Positions 1 to 8,900 of a stretch of DNA of 64,000 nucleotides are shown in pieces (within the stretch, counting starts at the first letter, position 1; every line of letters starts with the position of its first letter). The DNA is from Opitutaceae bacterium. GTDB taxonomy: Bacteria; Verrucomicrobiota; Verrucomicrobiia; Opitutales; Opitutaceae. The DNA lies in NCBI GenBank assembly GCA_019455245.1, contig JACFMR010000004.1, positions 1 through 64,000 of the forward strand, read 5' to 3'. The position numbers and the translations under genes are program-made. The notes beneath the pieces were generated by a model. It did no database searches, was not told where the DNA came from, and saw only the letters and a list, made by a program, of their open reading frames with translations.

Positions 1-639
1 ATCGCCAAGAAGCGCGACCTCAAACAGGCCGCCATGCAGCAACTCCTCACCGGCCAAACCCGCCTCCCCGGCTTCCACGGCGAGTGGGCCGTGATGAAGC
101 TCGTAGAACTCTGCGATTACGTTGATGGGGTCCCGACATCGGGCGGAGATTTGGGCTACCTCGAAATCGGCGACGTGAACGTCGAAACGAAATCCTACGA
201 TGTTGCACAAAAGGAAAAGTTGTCGGTTCGCGGTGCGGTCAAAGTTCCGGCTGGCACGTTGCTCATTTCAACCGTTCGCCCAACGAGAGGCGCAATCGTC
301 ATCACGAAATCCGCTCTACACGTATCCAGTGCCTTCTGCCGTGTCCGCCCAGTAAACGGGCTGCTGTTCCATTTGGTGTGTCAGCCCAAATTCCTGGCTT
401 ACCTCGGCGAGAACTCGATTGGAGGCACATACCCGACGTGCCGTGACGAGACGATTCTTGGATATGAATCAGAGTTGCCAGGCGACCCCGCCGAACAAAC
501 CGCCATCGCCGAGGTGCTGACAGAGATGGACGCGGAGCTGGCGGCGTTGGAGCAGCGGCGGGAAAAGACCCGTGCACTCAAGCAAGCCATGATGCAGGTA
601 CTCTTAACCGGAAGGATTCGGCTCATAGCTTCGGGTTGA
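1..639 (+). CDS. hsdS: Type I restriction-modification specificity subunit HsdS, 3' part
   Basis: The reading frame is open from the first base, so the gene begins upstream of the window. HsdS gives the type I complex its DNA recognition sequence through two target recognition domains joined by conserved helices. The visible part starts inside a central conserved helix ending AAMQQLLTGQTRLPGF. A second recognition domain follows, and the protein closes with the paired conserved helix (EVLTEMDAELAALEQRREK, then QAMMQVLLTGRIRL). The repeated QLLTGxxRL element at both ends of the recognition domain is the usual HsdS internal repeat. hsdM is probably just upstream, and hsdR lies 5.3 kb downstream on the same strand, so the hsd operon is split by other genes. 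Family assignment is firm; the DNA target cannot be read from sequence. Confidence 0.9.
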   Translation: MAKKRDLKQAAMQQLLTGQTRLPGFHGEWAVMKLVELCDYVDGVPTSGGDLGYLEIGDVNVETKSYDVAQKEKLSVRGAVKVPAGTLLISTVRPTRGAIVITKSALHVSSAFCRVRPVNGLLFHLVCQPKFLAYLGENSIGGTYPTCRDETILGYESELPGDPAEQTAIAEVLTEMDAELAALEQRREKTRALKQAMMQVLLTGRIRLIASG

Positions 640-958
640 ACTGACATGAATATCAGCAGCACACCGAGTGGATGGAGCGCTGACTGTTGAGTGACAGATT
701 GAATAGCGTGGGTTTGCCATAATGACTGGCAACAAAACCTCGGGTTTCGGAGCCTAAACTTGCTCGCCTGCCAGATTGATTGGGTAATCGCCGAAAAGAC
801 GCCAAAATCACTGCGCAAGAAATCAACCCGATCTGCTCAGACTTGCGCGGCTAGTCTCGATCTATCAATGGTTAGCGATCCGTTATGGGACCATTGCGAT
901 TATGGCAATTCGCCCCCCATCGCGCATAGCATTTCATCGTATCGGCTCCAACGGTCTT
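640..958. other. Intergenic stretch, nothing convincing
   Basis: This gap lies between hsdS (+) and the small reverse-strand gene at 959. Short open frames cross it, but none has a recognisable domain or a convincing ribosome binding site. I see no tRNA-like fold or clear terminator. It looks like non-coding or decayed DNA. Confidence 0.5.
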
Positions 959-1390
959 TCAGTCATAGATGGTTCGCCTGCACTCGAACTCATCTCTAGC
1001 GACCGGGAGAACAATCTCTTCAAGATCATCGATCCCCCGCCGCTTAAGATCATCGCGAACTTGCTCGGGCGTTACTGGTCGCGGTGACTCATCGGCCCAG
1101 CCGGAATACCTTTTGGCAACTTCGGCGATTGGTTTCTTCCCATCGTAATCTAGGCAGGTGTCCCCTTTCATGGCGAACACGTGACTTTGCGAATCACGAT
1201 GCGGAGGCGCCGCGTAGAAAAGAGGCAGCCCAAGCTGCTCGTTGAGAACGAGAGCGTAGAATTGGCAGCCGCCCTCCATGAACAGGGCCCGGAAATCTCG
1301 TGCACCAAGGCAGGCCAGGATCTTTTCACGAGGTCCGCGCGCGTACTTCAAGTTATTCATCTTGGGGTACTCTGCCATCGATTGAACCAC
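959..1390 (-). CDS. Hypothetical protein with possible papain-like Cys-His-Asp pattern
   Basis: A 143-residue protein I cannot assign to a named family. Residues 39-55 read EGGCQFYALVLNEQLGL, followed by SHVFAMKGDTCLDYDGK. The order is Gly-Gly-Cys (C42) at the start of a helix, then His-Val (H70) on a strand, then Asp (D81 or D83) before a Gly. That arrangement resembles small papain-fold or transglutaminase-like cysteine hydrolases, but the match is by eye. No signal peptide or membrane segment is visible, so it should be cytoplasmic. Methionines at residues 5 and 11 are alternative starts. It lies 104 bp downstream of the PIN gene on the same strand and could be co-transcribed with the PIN/XRE pair. 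Confidence 0.5.
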   Translation of the reverse strand: MVQSMAEYPKMNNLKYARGPREKILACLGARDFRALFMEGGCQFYALVLNEQLGLPLFYAAPPHRDSQSHVFAMKGDTCLDYDGKKPIAEVAKRYSGWADESPRPVTPEQVRDDLKRRGIDDLEEIVLPVARDEFECRRTIYD

Positions 1391-1494
1391 TGGGAAATTA
1401 GCGCCACCAAAATACCTAATTCTTCAACTGCCCTGAAAGACGCCAGAATGCGCCAAACTCATCTATGAGTGTTGGTTTTGATGGTCTACAAGGT

Positions 1495-2019
1495 CTACAA
1501 CAGTTTACGCCAGGCTTTGATTTTTTCCTGACATTTTTCGATAGGAAGCCAGCACCCTGGAAGCGCTAGAAGTCGCTCTAGTTTCGCGATGGCAACCTCC
1601 ACCGGTAGCGCAGCGGCTCGATCGCCTTGCGGATAAATCATGAGATCGAAGAGCGCCAAGAGCCCACAAGCTTCGACCTTTTCGTGTTTCGCAGCTTTGC
1701 GCATCGCTTTGTCACCGGTCGCCAATCTTGCGCTGTCGCCAAGTTCCTTCACCAGCATGATGGCTGATCTGTCAGGTATGGAAAGGCCGCTGCGGGCTTG
1801 ACCCAACTGTTCGATTTCCTCGGTCGTGACTACCCAAATAAGCAGCTTTCCAGCCTGGACGTAGCCATCCAGCACTCCGCGTTGCTCCGGACGATCAATT
1901 TCGTGGGGGTAGATTAAGTTCGTTGTCCACGTCTCAATGCCAGTGGCGAACCATGCATCAACCGTTTCGCTTAGGGCGAGATCGATGAGGATCGAGGCAT
2001 CATGGACGACGAGTTTCAT
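1495..2019 (-). CDS. PIN-domain protein, probable toxin or RNase
   Basis: A 174-residue protein with a PIN-like acidic set. D7 lies in the first strand (KLVVHDASILIDLA), E40 in YPHEIDRPE, D83 in LSIPDRSAI and D103 in LATGDKAM. PIN domains are metal-dependent RNases and the commonest toxin fold of type II toxin-antitoxin modules. The start overlaps the stop of the upstream XRE-ImmA/IrrE gene by 4 bp, so the two are translationally coupled. The C-terminal 50 residues (PVEVAIAKLERLLALPGCW onward) extend past the core and may contact the partner. A toxin role is inferred from fold and pairing; a housekeeping nuclease is possible but less likely in this neighbourhood. Confidence 0.75.
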   Translation of the reverse strand: MKLVVHDASILIDLALSETVDAWFATGIETWTTNLIYPHEIDRPEQRGVLDGYVQAGKLLIWVVTTEEIEQLGQARSGLSIPDRSAIMLVKELGDSARLATGDKAMRKAAKHEKVEACGLLALFDLMIYPQGDRAAALPVEVAIAKLERLLALPGCWLPIEKCQEKIKAWRKLL

Positions 2020-3116
2020 TCCACGATAAGACCAGTTTCTAGCCTAAGTTCACTCGGCGGCTTGCCGAGTAAGCCGGCTCCACGAGAGAGTGAGATGAGC
2101 CCCTCAGATATCCCCCGTCGCACGAGCCGATGGTACCGAGCAGGATGCTCTCTGTAGACCTTGCTTAGAGCATCGTCTCCAGGCTCGCCTTGGCCCGCTT
2201 TCTTCCAAGCCGGCACGATTTGAGTGTAGAAGCGACGGTGTGCACTCGCGTTAATGATCCCGATCGACCTTAATGCGTAAACAATTGCACTGATTGAAAT
2301 TCCGAACCGCAATTTCACCTCTTGAAGCTCCGCCATCGTTATCGCAGTTCGGTGCGTGCCTAAGTAGCGCTTAAGAGCGGCCGTAGGCAGTAAGAACTCC
2401 GACGCAAACGTGGTCATAACGGACTCAGTTTCCTTTTCGGAGAGACCAAGTTTGGTCACCGACTCGTTGAGCAGAGAATGAGCCAGCTCATGAGCCAACG
2501 TGAGACGCATGCGCGCAACCGAATGATCTGGCCAGGTGCCGATAATCAACGCACGGAACTCGGTGACCTCGCATCCATCAAAGCCTTTTTCATCAAGATC
2601 GATCTGGATTACTCTGTAACCCCGGTCTTCAAGCAATCCCACCAAGTTGGGAATAGGCTCCTCATTCAGCCCCCAATCATTACGCAACTGAAGTGCTAGT
2701 TTGCGGACGGGCTCCAAATCGTCCGGCCTAAAATTAGCAGGCAGAGAAAGCTTCTTGTGCGCAGGTTTTACCTGCTCCTGCACAAACTCCTCTGCTTCGA
2801 GGTAGTCTTCGAGTCGACTGCGGACACGCTCCAGAACCATGCTGGTCTGCTTCTCGGAAAAACTCTTCCGTTTGCGGAAGCTAACATTGGCGAGCGATGC
2901 TCGGATAGGGCGGAACATCTGGTCAGGAGTCCGTCCTAAGGCTTTGCATAGTGCCACCAGAACCTCGGAAGAAGGCTTCATGTCGCCGCGCTCATACTTA
3001 GTAAGTGCGACATGACTTACCGTGCCGATTCGTTCACTCAATTCGCGCAGGGATAGCCCCGCCAGCAGACGCGCCTGCTTAAGGCGCAACGGGAAGGGTG
3101 ACTCGTGGGGGATCAT
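2016..3116 (-). CDS. XRE-family regulator with ImmA/IrrE metallopeptidase domain
   Basis: A 366-residue two-domain protein. Residues 10-65 form an XRE-type helix-turn-helix (RLKQARLLAGLSLRELSERI, then HVALTKYERG). Residues about 140-290 carry an ImmA/IrrE-type peptidase with the zinc motif HELAH (H209, E210, H213). Such fusions act as DNA-binding repressors that can be inactivated or cleave a partner, and are often paired with toxins or phage genes. Here the partner is the PIN protein, whose ATG overlaps this stop by 4 bp. The gene faces the ubiquitin-like operon across a 280-bp region containing matching inverted GTTAAC-type sites, so it may regulate itself and perhaps that operon. Domain calls are firm; the target is inferred. 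Confidence 0.88.
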   Translation of the reverse strand: MIPHESPFPLRLKQARLLAGLSLRELSERIGTVSHVALTKYERGDMKPSSEVLVALCKALGRTPDQMFRPIRASLANVSFRKRKSFSEKQTSMVLERVRSRLEDYLEAEEFVQEQVKPAHKKLSLPANFRPDDLEPVRKLALQLRNDWGLNEEPIPNLVGLLEDRGYRVIQIDLDEKGFDGCEVTEFRALIIGTWPDHSVARMRLTLAHELAHSLLNESVTKLGLSEKETESVMTTFASEFLLPTAALKRYLGTHRTAITMAELQEVKLRFGISISAIVYALRSIGIINASAHRRFYTQIVPAWKKAGQGEPGDDALSKVYREHPARYHRLVRRGISEGLISLSRGAGLLGKPPSELRLETGLIVE

Positions 3117-3119
3117 GGT

Positions 3120-3242
3120 GTTAACAAAACTATAAATTATTTCTTGACTGGCAACCTAAATACCAAGGGCCGATCCATTTTTGCGTCGAATCCGACCGAA
3201 ATTGGTTAACATTTTGCTATTGCAATGTGTCTTTTGTTAACC
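3120..3242. promoter_or_regulatory. Divergent control region with inverted GTTAAC sites
   Basis: The 10-mer GTTAACAAAA at 3120-3129, immediately upstream of the XRE-ImmA start, recurs as its exact reverse complement TTTTGTTAAC at 3232-3241. A third GTTAAC core lies at 3205-3210 (GGTTAAC), inverted relative to GTTAACC at 3236-3242. The region is AT-rich compared with its surroundings. The arrangement suits operator sites for the XRE-type regulator over the divergent promoters. No footprint evidence exists here. Confidence 0.5.
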
Positions 3243-3265
3243 TTTATTTCTGGCGTTGAAATGAG

Positions 3266-3291
3266 GACAGCCCGGCTTTCGCCGGGCTGTC
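3266..3291. other. Perfect 11-bp hairpin in the leader of the ubiquitin-like operon
   Basis: GACAGCCCGGC (3266-3276) pairs perfectly with GCCGGGCTGTC (3281-3291) across a 4-base loop. The loop is TTTC on the + strand, hence GAAA (a GNRA tetraloop) if transcribed from the - strand. No T-run follows on the + strand, so a standard terminator is unlikely for that strand. It sits about 105 bp upstream of the ubiquitin-like gene. Confidence 0.45.
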
Positions 3292-3396
3292 GGAAATTCA
3301 GCAGCCTTTTGCCACCGAATCTGTGTAGCAACTGAAACGTGGGAGAATCTGCTGACCGTTGCAACTCCGAATGCCGGCGGCTCCGGCGAAACCGTT

Positions 3397-3663
3397 ATGA
3401 ACTCCCACCAAGAAAAACCTGATCCGAGCACCAAGCCGTCCGGGCGTGTGTCGATTGTCATTAATGGTCAAACCTATGAGGTGCGACCTGGCACTCACCC
3501 CGTCACCCAGCTAAAGACCATCCCGCAGCCGAACATCCCCAAAGAGGATATTCTTTGCCAGATGATCAGCGGCGTTCTCACTCCACTGGATAACAAAGCT
3601 CACGTTACGATCGTGGGTGGCGAAGTATTCGCCAGCAACTGTCCCAGCGGTGGAGCTTCCTGA
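3397..3663 (+). CDS. Ubiquitin-like modifier (multiubiquitin-type beta-grasp), single domain
   Basis: An 88-residue protein. After a polar 16-residue tail, residues 17-80 match the bacterial multiubiquitin-type beta-grasp pattern: the hairpin VSIVINGQTYEV, a PGTHPVTQLKTI segment, and the closing strands LTPLDNKAHVTIVGGEVF. Family members often carry several tandem domains; this one has one. The C-terminus is NCPSGGAS, so Gly85-Gly86 is followed by only Ala-Ser. Removing two residues would expose the Gly-Gly end that E1 enzymes activate, and a JAB protease is encoded two genes downstream. The E2-like gene starts 3 nt after this stop. The family call rests on pattern and on the diagnostic neighbours. 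Confidence 0.82.
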   Translation: MNSHQEKPDPSTKPSGRVSIVINGQTYEVRPGTHPVTQLKTIPQPNIPKEDILCQMISGVLTPLDNKAHVTIVGGEVFASNCPSGGAS

Positions 3664-3666
3664 ACC

Positions 3667-4008
3667 ATGCTTGCCGCGGATCAAATCGCGGCGCTGAAAA
3701 CGCTCTACCCAGCGATCTCGGCAGCGGAGGAAGGCCAAGTGACCTTCCTCCGCATCGAAAGCCTGGTATTGCCCGACGGCGCTAATCCAAAAATCGTCAC
3801 CGGCCTTCTATGCCCCTCTCTTAGGGATGGCTACCAGTCCCGCCTATTCCTTTCCGCCAAGGTTGCCCACTTGGGAAAAGGCACGAACTGGAATGCCGAT
3901 GGGGTATTGATACTCGGCCAACGTTGGTGGGCTGTGTCCTGGCAAACTAAACCAGGACTAACTCTAACCGAGATGGTCATAGATCACCTTCAAGCATTCC
4001 GCCAGTGA
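3667..4008 (+). CDS. E2-like ubiquitin-conjugating protein (Prok-E2_E type)
   Basis: A 113-residue protein resembling the small bacterial E2-fold family found beside multiubiquitin genes. Features are a first helix, strands around TFLRIESLVLP, a Cys in GLLCPSLRDGY, and the C-terminal NWNADGVLILGQRWWAVSW followed by a helix. C49 is the only cysteine, making it the candidate thioester-forming residue that would accept the modifier from the E1. The start lies 3 nt after the ubiquitin-like stop. The stop overlaps the next start (GTGA at 4005-4008), so all three genes should be translated as one coupled unit. A conjugation role is inferred from family and context. Confidence 0.78.
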   Translation: MLAADQIAALKTLYPAISAAEEGQVTFLRIESLVLPDGANPKIVTGLLCPSLRDGYQSRLFLSAKVAHLGKGTNWNADGVLILGQRWWAVSWQTKPGLTLTEMVIDHLQAFRQ

Positions 4009-5354
4009 ACCCCATCGTAAAAATCCCTAGGACCCTTTTGCACGCCGCGCTGGCTGATCTTGAACGGCCCCACCAGTTCGCCGGCGAGCGATTAGGATTT
4101 TTCTCATTTCGCCAATCGCTCGACGCTTCTGAACCACTCCTGCTTTGCTTTACCTACCACAGTATACCAGATGAGCAATACATCGAAGATTACTCTGTTA
4201 GCGGCAGAATCAGCGGCGCGGCGATCCAGGCGGCCATGGAGCGCGCTTACAAAACCGGTGCGGGGCAGATTTGGGTCCATACGCATGGACGAAAAGGCAT
4301 TCCCGGCGTCAGCCCAACTGATCAGGAAAGCGGACCCAAAGTGGTTAAGAGTTGTGCCAATGCTCAATCTCGGACGCTCCATGCGTGGGCCGTCATTTCA
4401 GAGCATGGCATATGTGGCCAGGTCCGCGACATAGATGGCACCTTTCATCCACTACGCCGGCTCGCTGTAATTGGTTGGCCAATGGTAATTCCTGCCTTCC
4501 GCGAAATCGGTTCCACGGCATTTCGAGCAAAGGCGAAGCATCCCGGGCATCAGGATGATCGCTACGTTCGCCAAAGCTTTCTCGGCGCAAACGCGCAAGA
4601 TATCATCGAAAATACGCGCGTAGGCGTAGTCGGATTAGGTGGTGGCGGATCGCATCTGTCTCAACAACTCGCCCATCTAGGATTCAAAGGCGTAGTGCTT
4701 TGCGATCCCCAAGAAATCGCTGACTCAAACCTGAACCGCCTTGTTGGAGCAACGGTGGAGGATGTTCGCACTAAGTCCCTCAAGTCCAAGATTGCCGCTC
4801 GACTATTCCGCGGACTGCAACCCCAGGTTGAGATAGACGATCGCCCCCTTAGCTGGGAAGCCAAAGTCCCTGCCCTCCGTCGGTGCGACCTAATTTTTGG
4901 AGCACTTGATAGCTTCTCGGCACGCCGCGATTTGGAGGCTTTTTGCAGGAATCACCTCATTCCTCTGGTTGATATCGGAATGAAGATTCTGCGCCCTGAA
5001 GGCGATGCTCCAGAGATTCGCGGGCAGGTCATCCTGTCTCTACCCGGAGAGACTTGCATGCATTGCCTCCAATTCCTTACCGCCGAAACCCTCGCAGAGG
5101 AAGCTCAGGTCTATGACAAAGATCCACAACCTCAAGTTGTATGGCCAAATGGGATCCTTGCGTCATCAGCCATAGGATATGCAATCGGCCTATTGACCGG
5201 ATGGTCTGGCTCATCTGTTCCGTCGTGCCGGATGGATTACCGCGGCAGCCAAATGACGCTTACTCCTTCCCACATGGCAAAAGCGCTGAACGGTCAAAGG
5301 TGCAGCCATTACCCCCTTGCGCAATGTGGCGATCCTCGCTACGAAAAACTTTAG
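4005..5354 (+). CDS. JAB deubiquitinase-like / E1 (ThiF) fusion
   Basis: A 449-residue fusion starting at a GTG that overlaps the E2-like stop. The N-terminal domain (about 1-170) is a JAB/MPN metalloprotease: a Glu in GERLGFF (E28), then H92-x-H94, S103 and D106 in VHTHGRKGIPGVSPTD. The C-terminal domain (about 185-449) is an E1/ThiF adenylyltransferase: glycine-rich VVGLGGGGSH (208-217), acidic D234 in LCDPQEIADSNLNR, and FGALDS (D302). Cysteines at 351, 354, 408, 433 and 441 may supply a zinc site and the thioester residue; I cannot tell which. JAB would trim or remove the modifier and E1 would activate it. With the two upstream genes this forms a complete compact conjugation system. Confidence 0.88.
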   Translation: MNPIVKIPRTLLHAALADLERPHQFAGERLGFFSFRQSLDASEPLLLCFTYHSIPDEQYIEDYSVSGRISGAAIQAAMERAYKTGAGQIWVHTHGRKGIPGVSPTDQESGPKVVKSCANAQSRTLHAWAVISEHGICGQVRDIDGTFHPLRRLAVIGWPMVIPAFREIGSTAFRAKAKHPGHQDDRYVRQSFLGANAQDIIENTRVGVVGLGGGGSHLSQQLAHLGFKGVVLCDPQEIADSNLNRLVGATVEDVRTKSLKSKIAARLFRGLQPQVEIDDRPLSWEAKVPALRRCDLIFGALDSFSARRDLEAFCRNHLIPLVDIGMKILRPEGDAPEIRGQVILSLPGETCMHCLQFLTAETLAEEAQVYDKDPQPQVVWPNGILASSAIGYAIGLLTGWSGSSVPSCRMDYRGSQMTLTPSHMAKALNGQRCSHYPLAQCGDPRYEKL

Positions 5355-5412
5355 CGAGCCGCAAATAGCAAGGACGCCGATCTCATCGCGACTGCCTGCA
5401 TTTCCAGATTGA

Positions 5413-5830
5413 ACTCCCCATCATGAACTTGGTGGCGAAGAGCTATTCCCGGTCATCGAGTCAGCCAAGTCTGGGAACCTGAAGGCTGTCCAGGAATGGA
5501 TTCAATCCGGTGCCCCCCTTAATCCACGAGGCGTAGGGCTGCTGATCTGGGCCGGAGCCAAGCAATCGAATCCGGTCGCCCTCTGGCCCAACAGGCCAAG
5601 GGAGAACTCCGCATTCATCATTCCGCCAATCGGATTCGGGAAGTGTGGAGTTACGGTAACGATCCCCACCCACCGCGCGGTTGACCGCCAATTGCCAGGA
5701 CAGCATCGCCACCATCCGCGGGGGTGGTGGCGATTTCTTTTGGTAATAATACAGGGAACGGCTGCGGTAATCATACGCGGGCGGCAACTGGGTGCTTGTC
5801 CACACGGCATTTGGGCACTTGTCTATTAAG
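5413..5830 (+). pseudogene. Possible decayed ankyrin-type remnant within the 5355-5930 gap
   Basis: In one forward frame, after a stop at 5410-5412, the sequence reads LFPVIESAKSGNLKAVQEW then IQSGAPLNP, close to the start of an ankyrin repeat. No start codon precedes it in frame, and the frame drifts into low-similarity sequence before its stop near 5830. It may be a remnant of a gene between the ubiquitin-like operon and hsdR. The remaining bases up to 5930 show no gene I can support. Confidence 0.25.
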
Positions 5831-5930
5831 GAGTTGGCCGCCCGGAAACCCATATGAAACCGCTCCGCAACCCAAACACCAGCGAGCTGAGATCGTTTTG
5901 TGCAGTCGGGGTGGTTCAACCAAACCGCTG

Positions 5931-8900
5931 ATGAGTGATCTGAGCAAATCCGAGCGTGCGACGCAGGACCGGGTGGTCGCCCTGTTCACTGACGAACTGG
6001 GTTACCGCTATCTGGGGGACTGGTCGGATCAGCCGGGCAACAGCAATATCGAGGACGCCATGCTCGGCACGTATCTGCAAGGCGCCGGCTACTCGCCCAC
6101 CCAAATCAATCGCGCCATCTATCTGCTGCGCACCGAGGTTGAGCACCCCACCCGCGGGCTCTATGGCAACAATCAGGCGGTATACAGCCTCCTGCGCTAC
6201 GGGGTGCCGGTGAAGATCGAGGCCGGAAAGGTCACCGAGACCGTCAAGGTCATCAACTGGACCCAGCCGGAGAAAAATGACTTCGCCATCGCCGAGGAGG
6301 TGACGCTCCACGGCGGCCATGAACGCCGGCCGGATCTCGTGCTCTACGTTAACGGGATCGCCGTGGCCGTGATCGAGCTGAAGCGCGGCTCGGTGTCGAT
6401 CAGCGAGGGCATCCGGCAGCTGCTGTCGAACCAGCAGCCGGAATTCAACGCCTGGTTCTTCGCCACGGTGCAGATCGTTTTTGCCGGCAATGATTCCGAG
6501 GGCCTGCGCTACGGCACAATCGGCACCGAAGAGAAGTATTTCCTGAAGTGGAAGGAGGACGAGGCCGACAACGCCGGCTACAAGCTCGATAAGTATCTGC
6601 GCAAGATGGCGCGGAAAGAACGGCTGATCGAGCTGATGCACGACTTTGTGGTGTTTGACGGCGGGCAGAAAAAACTGCCGCGGGTGCACCAGTATTTTGG
6701 CGTGAAGACGGCCCAAGAGCACGCGAGGGATCTGAGGGGCGGCATCATCTGGCACACGCAGGGCAGCGGAAAGAGCATCGTCATGGTGCTGCTGGCGAAA
6801 TGGATCCTGGAAAACCGGCCGCACGCACGCGTGCTGGTGGTCACCGACCGCGACGAACTCGACAAGCAAATCGAGCGCGTCTTCACCGACAGCGGGGAGA
6901 CGATCTACCGCACCAGCAGCGGGCGCGACCTAATGGCTCAGCTCGGCCAGGCCAAGCCGCGGCTGCTGTGCTCATTGGTCCACAAGTTTGGTAAAAAGGG
7001 CGTGGAGAACTTCGATGCCTTCATCGAGGAATTGAAATCCCGCCCCAGCCCGGCGGTCGGTGAGCTGTTCATCTTTGTGGACGAGTGCCATCGCACGCAG
7101 AGCGGCAAGCTGCACAAGACGATGAAGACGCTGCTGCCCGGGGCGGTGTTCATGGGCTTCACCGGCACACCCTTGCTCAAAGATGACAAGGCCACCAGCC
7201 AGGAAGTGTTCGGCGGTTACATTCACACCTACAAATTCGACGAAGCAGTCGAAGACGAGGTGGTGCTCGACCTCGTCTATGAGGCCCGTGACATCGAACA
7301 GACACTCGGCTCGCAGGACAAGATCGACGCCTGGTTTGAGGCCAAGACCCAGGCGCTCAACGACTGGCAGAAGGCGGCGCTGCGCGAGCAATGGGGCACA
7401 ATGCAAAAGGTGCTCAGCTCGAAATCACGGATGAACAAGGTCGTGAGCGACATCGTGTTTGATTTCGGCGTAAAGCCCCGCCTCGCGAGCAAACGGGGCA
7501 ACGCCATGCTGGTGGCCTCCAGCATCTACGAGGCGTGCAAGTATTTTGAGCTGTTCCAGCAGACTGAACTGAAGGGGCTGTGCGCGGTCGTGACCTCCTA
7601 CGATCCCAAGGCCGGCGACGTGTCGCTGGAGGAAACCGGGGCGAACACCGAGACGGAGAAGCAGTTTCTCTACAACACCTACACGGCACTGCTGAAGGAC
7701 GTGCAGCCCAAGCCGGGCAAGACTAAGACCGAGACCTACGAGGACGAGGTGAAGCGGCTCTTCATCAAGGCGCCGGCACAGATGCGGTTACTCGTGGTGG
7801 TGGACAAGCTGCTGACGGGTTTCGATGCCCCGGCCTGCACCTACCTCTACATCGACAAATCCATGCAGGACCACGGCCTGTTCCAAGCCATCTGCCGCAC
7901 CAACCGGCTCGACGGGGAGGACAAATCCTTCGGCTACATCGTGGACTACAAGGACCTCTTCAAGAAGCTGGTGAACGACGCCGGCACGGGCGCGTTGCAG
8001 GTGTATACCTCCGATCTGGCCGAGGAGGACGACGGCAAAACCTCGGAAATTCTGATGCAAGACCGGTTGCAGAAGGGCCGGGAGCGGCTGGACGAGGCCT
8101 TGGAGACGGTGGAGGTGATCTGTGAACCGGTGAAGCCGCCAAAGGGGGACCTGGAGCACATCCATTTTTTCTGTGGCAACACGGAGCTGCCCGACGACCT
8201 CAAGGCCCACGAGCCACAGCGGGTCGGGCTCTACAAGGCGACGGCCGCCCTGGTCCGGGCCTACGCCAATATCGCCGATGAGTTGGCACAGGCCGGTTAC
8301 ACCCCGAGCCAGGTTGTGCAGATCAAGGCCTCCGTGGACCGCCAGGTGAAGCTGCGGGAAATCATTCGGCAGGCCAGTGGAGAGACCATCGATCTGAAGG
8401 CTTATGAGGCCGACATGCGGCACCTGATCGACACCTACATCGAAGCCAAAGAGCCCCGACCCATCTCGCAGTTCGGTGAAATCGGTCTGCTGGAGCTGAT
8501 CGTGAAAACGGGCATCATGGACGCCATCGCCACGCTGCCCGAGGGCATCAAGGGCAACCGCAGGGCCGTGGCGGAGACGATCGCGAACAACGTGCGCAGC
8601 AAGATCGTAAAGGAGCAGCTTAATGATCCGGCTTTCTACGAACGCATGTCGGCCCTGCTGCGGGAGATCCTCGCCGACCTGAAGGCGAAGCGTATCGCTT
8701 ACGAGGAATTTCTCAGGCGCATGGCGGCACTGGTGAGCCAACTGGAGGCAGGGACCGCCGATGATGCGCCCGAGCCATTGAAGAAGAGCCCGGCATTGCG
8801 GGCGGTTTACAACCACCTCGAACGGGAATTGACCCAGGAGGATGGCTTCCCGACGGGCGAGTCCGAACAGGCCGCCTACCTCGGACAGATGCGCGACCGG

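Noticed and set aside
5724-5930. N-terminal extension of HsdR from the upstream open frame
   Set aside because: The 69 extra residues have no similarity to HsdR N-termini, and the ATG at 5931 gives a normal protein start and length.
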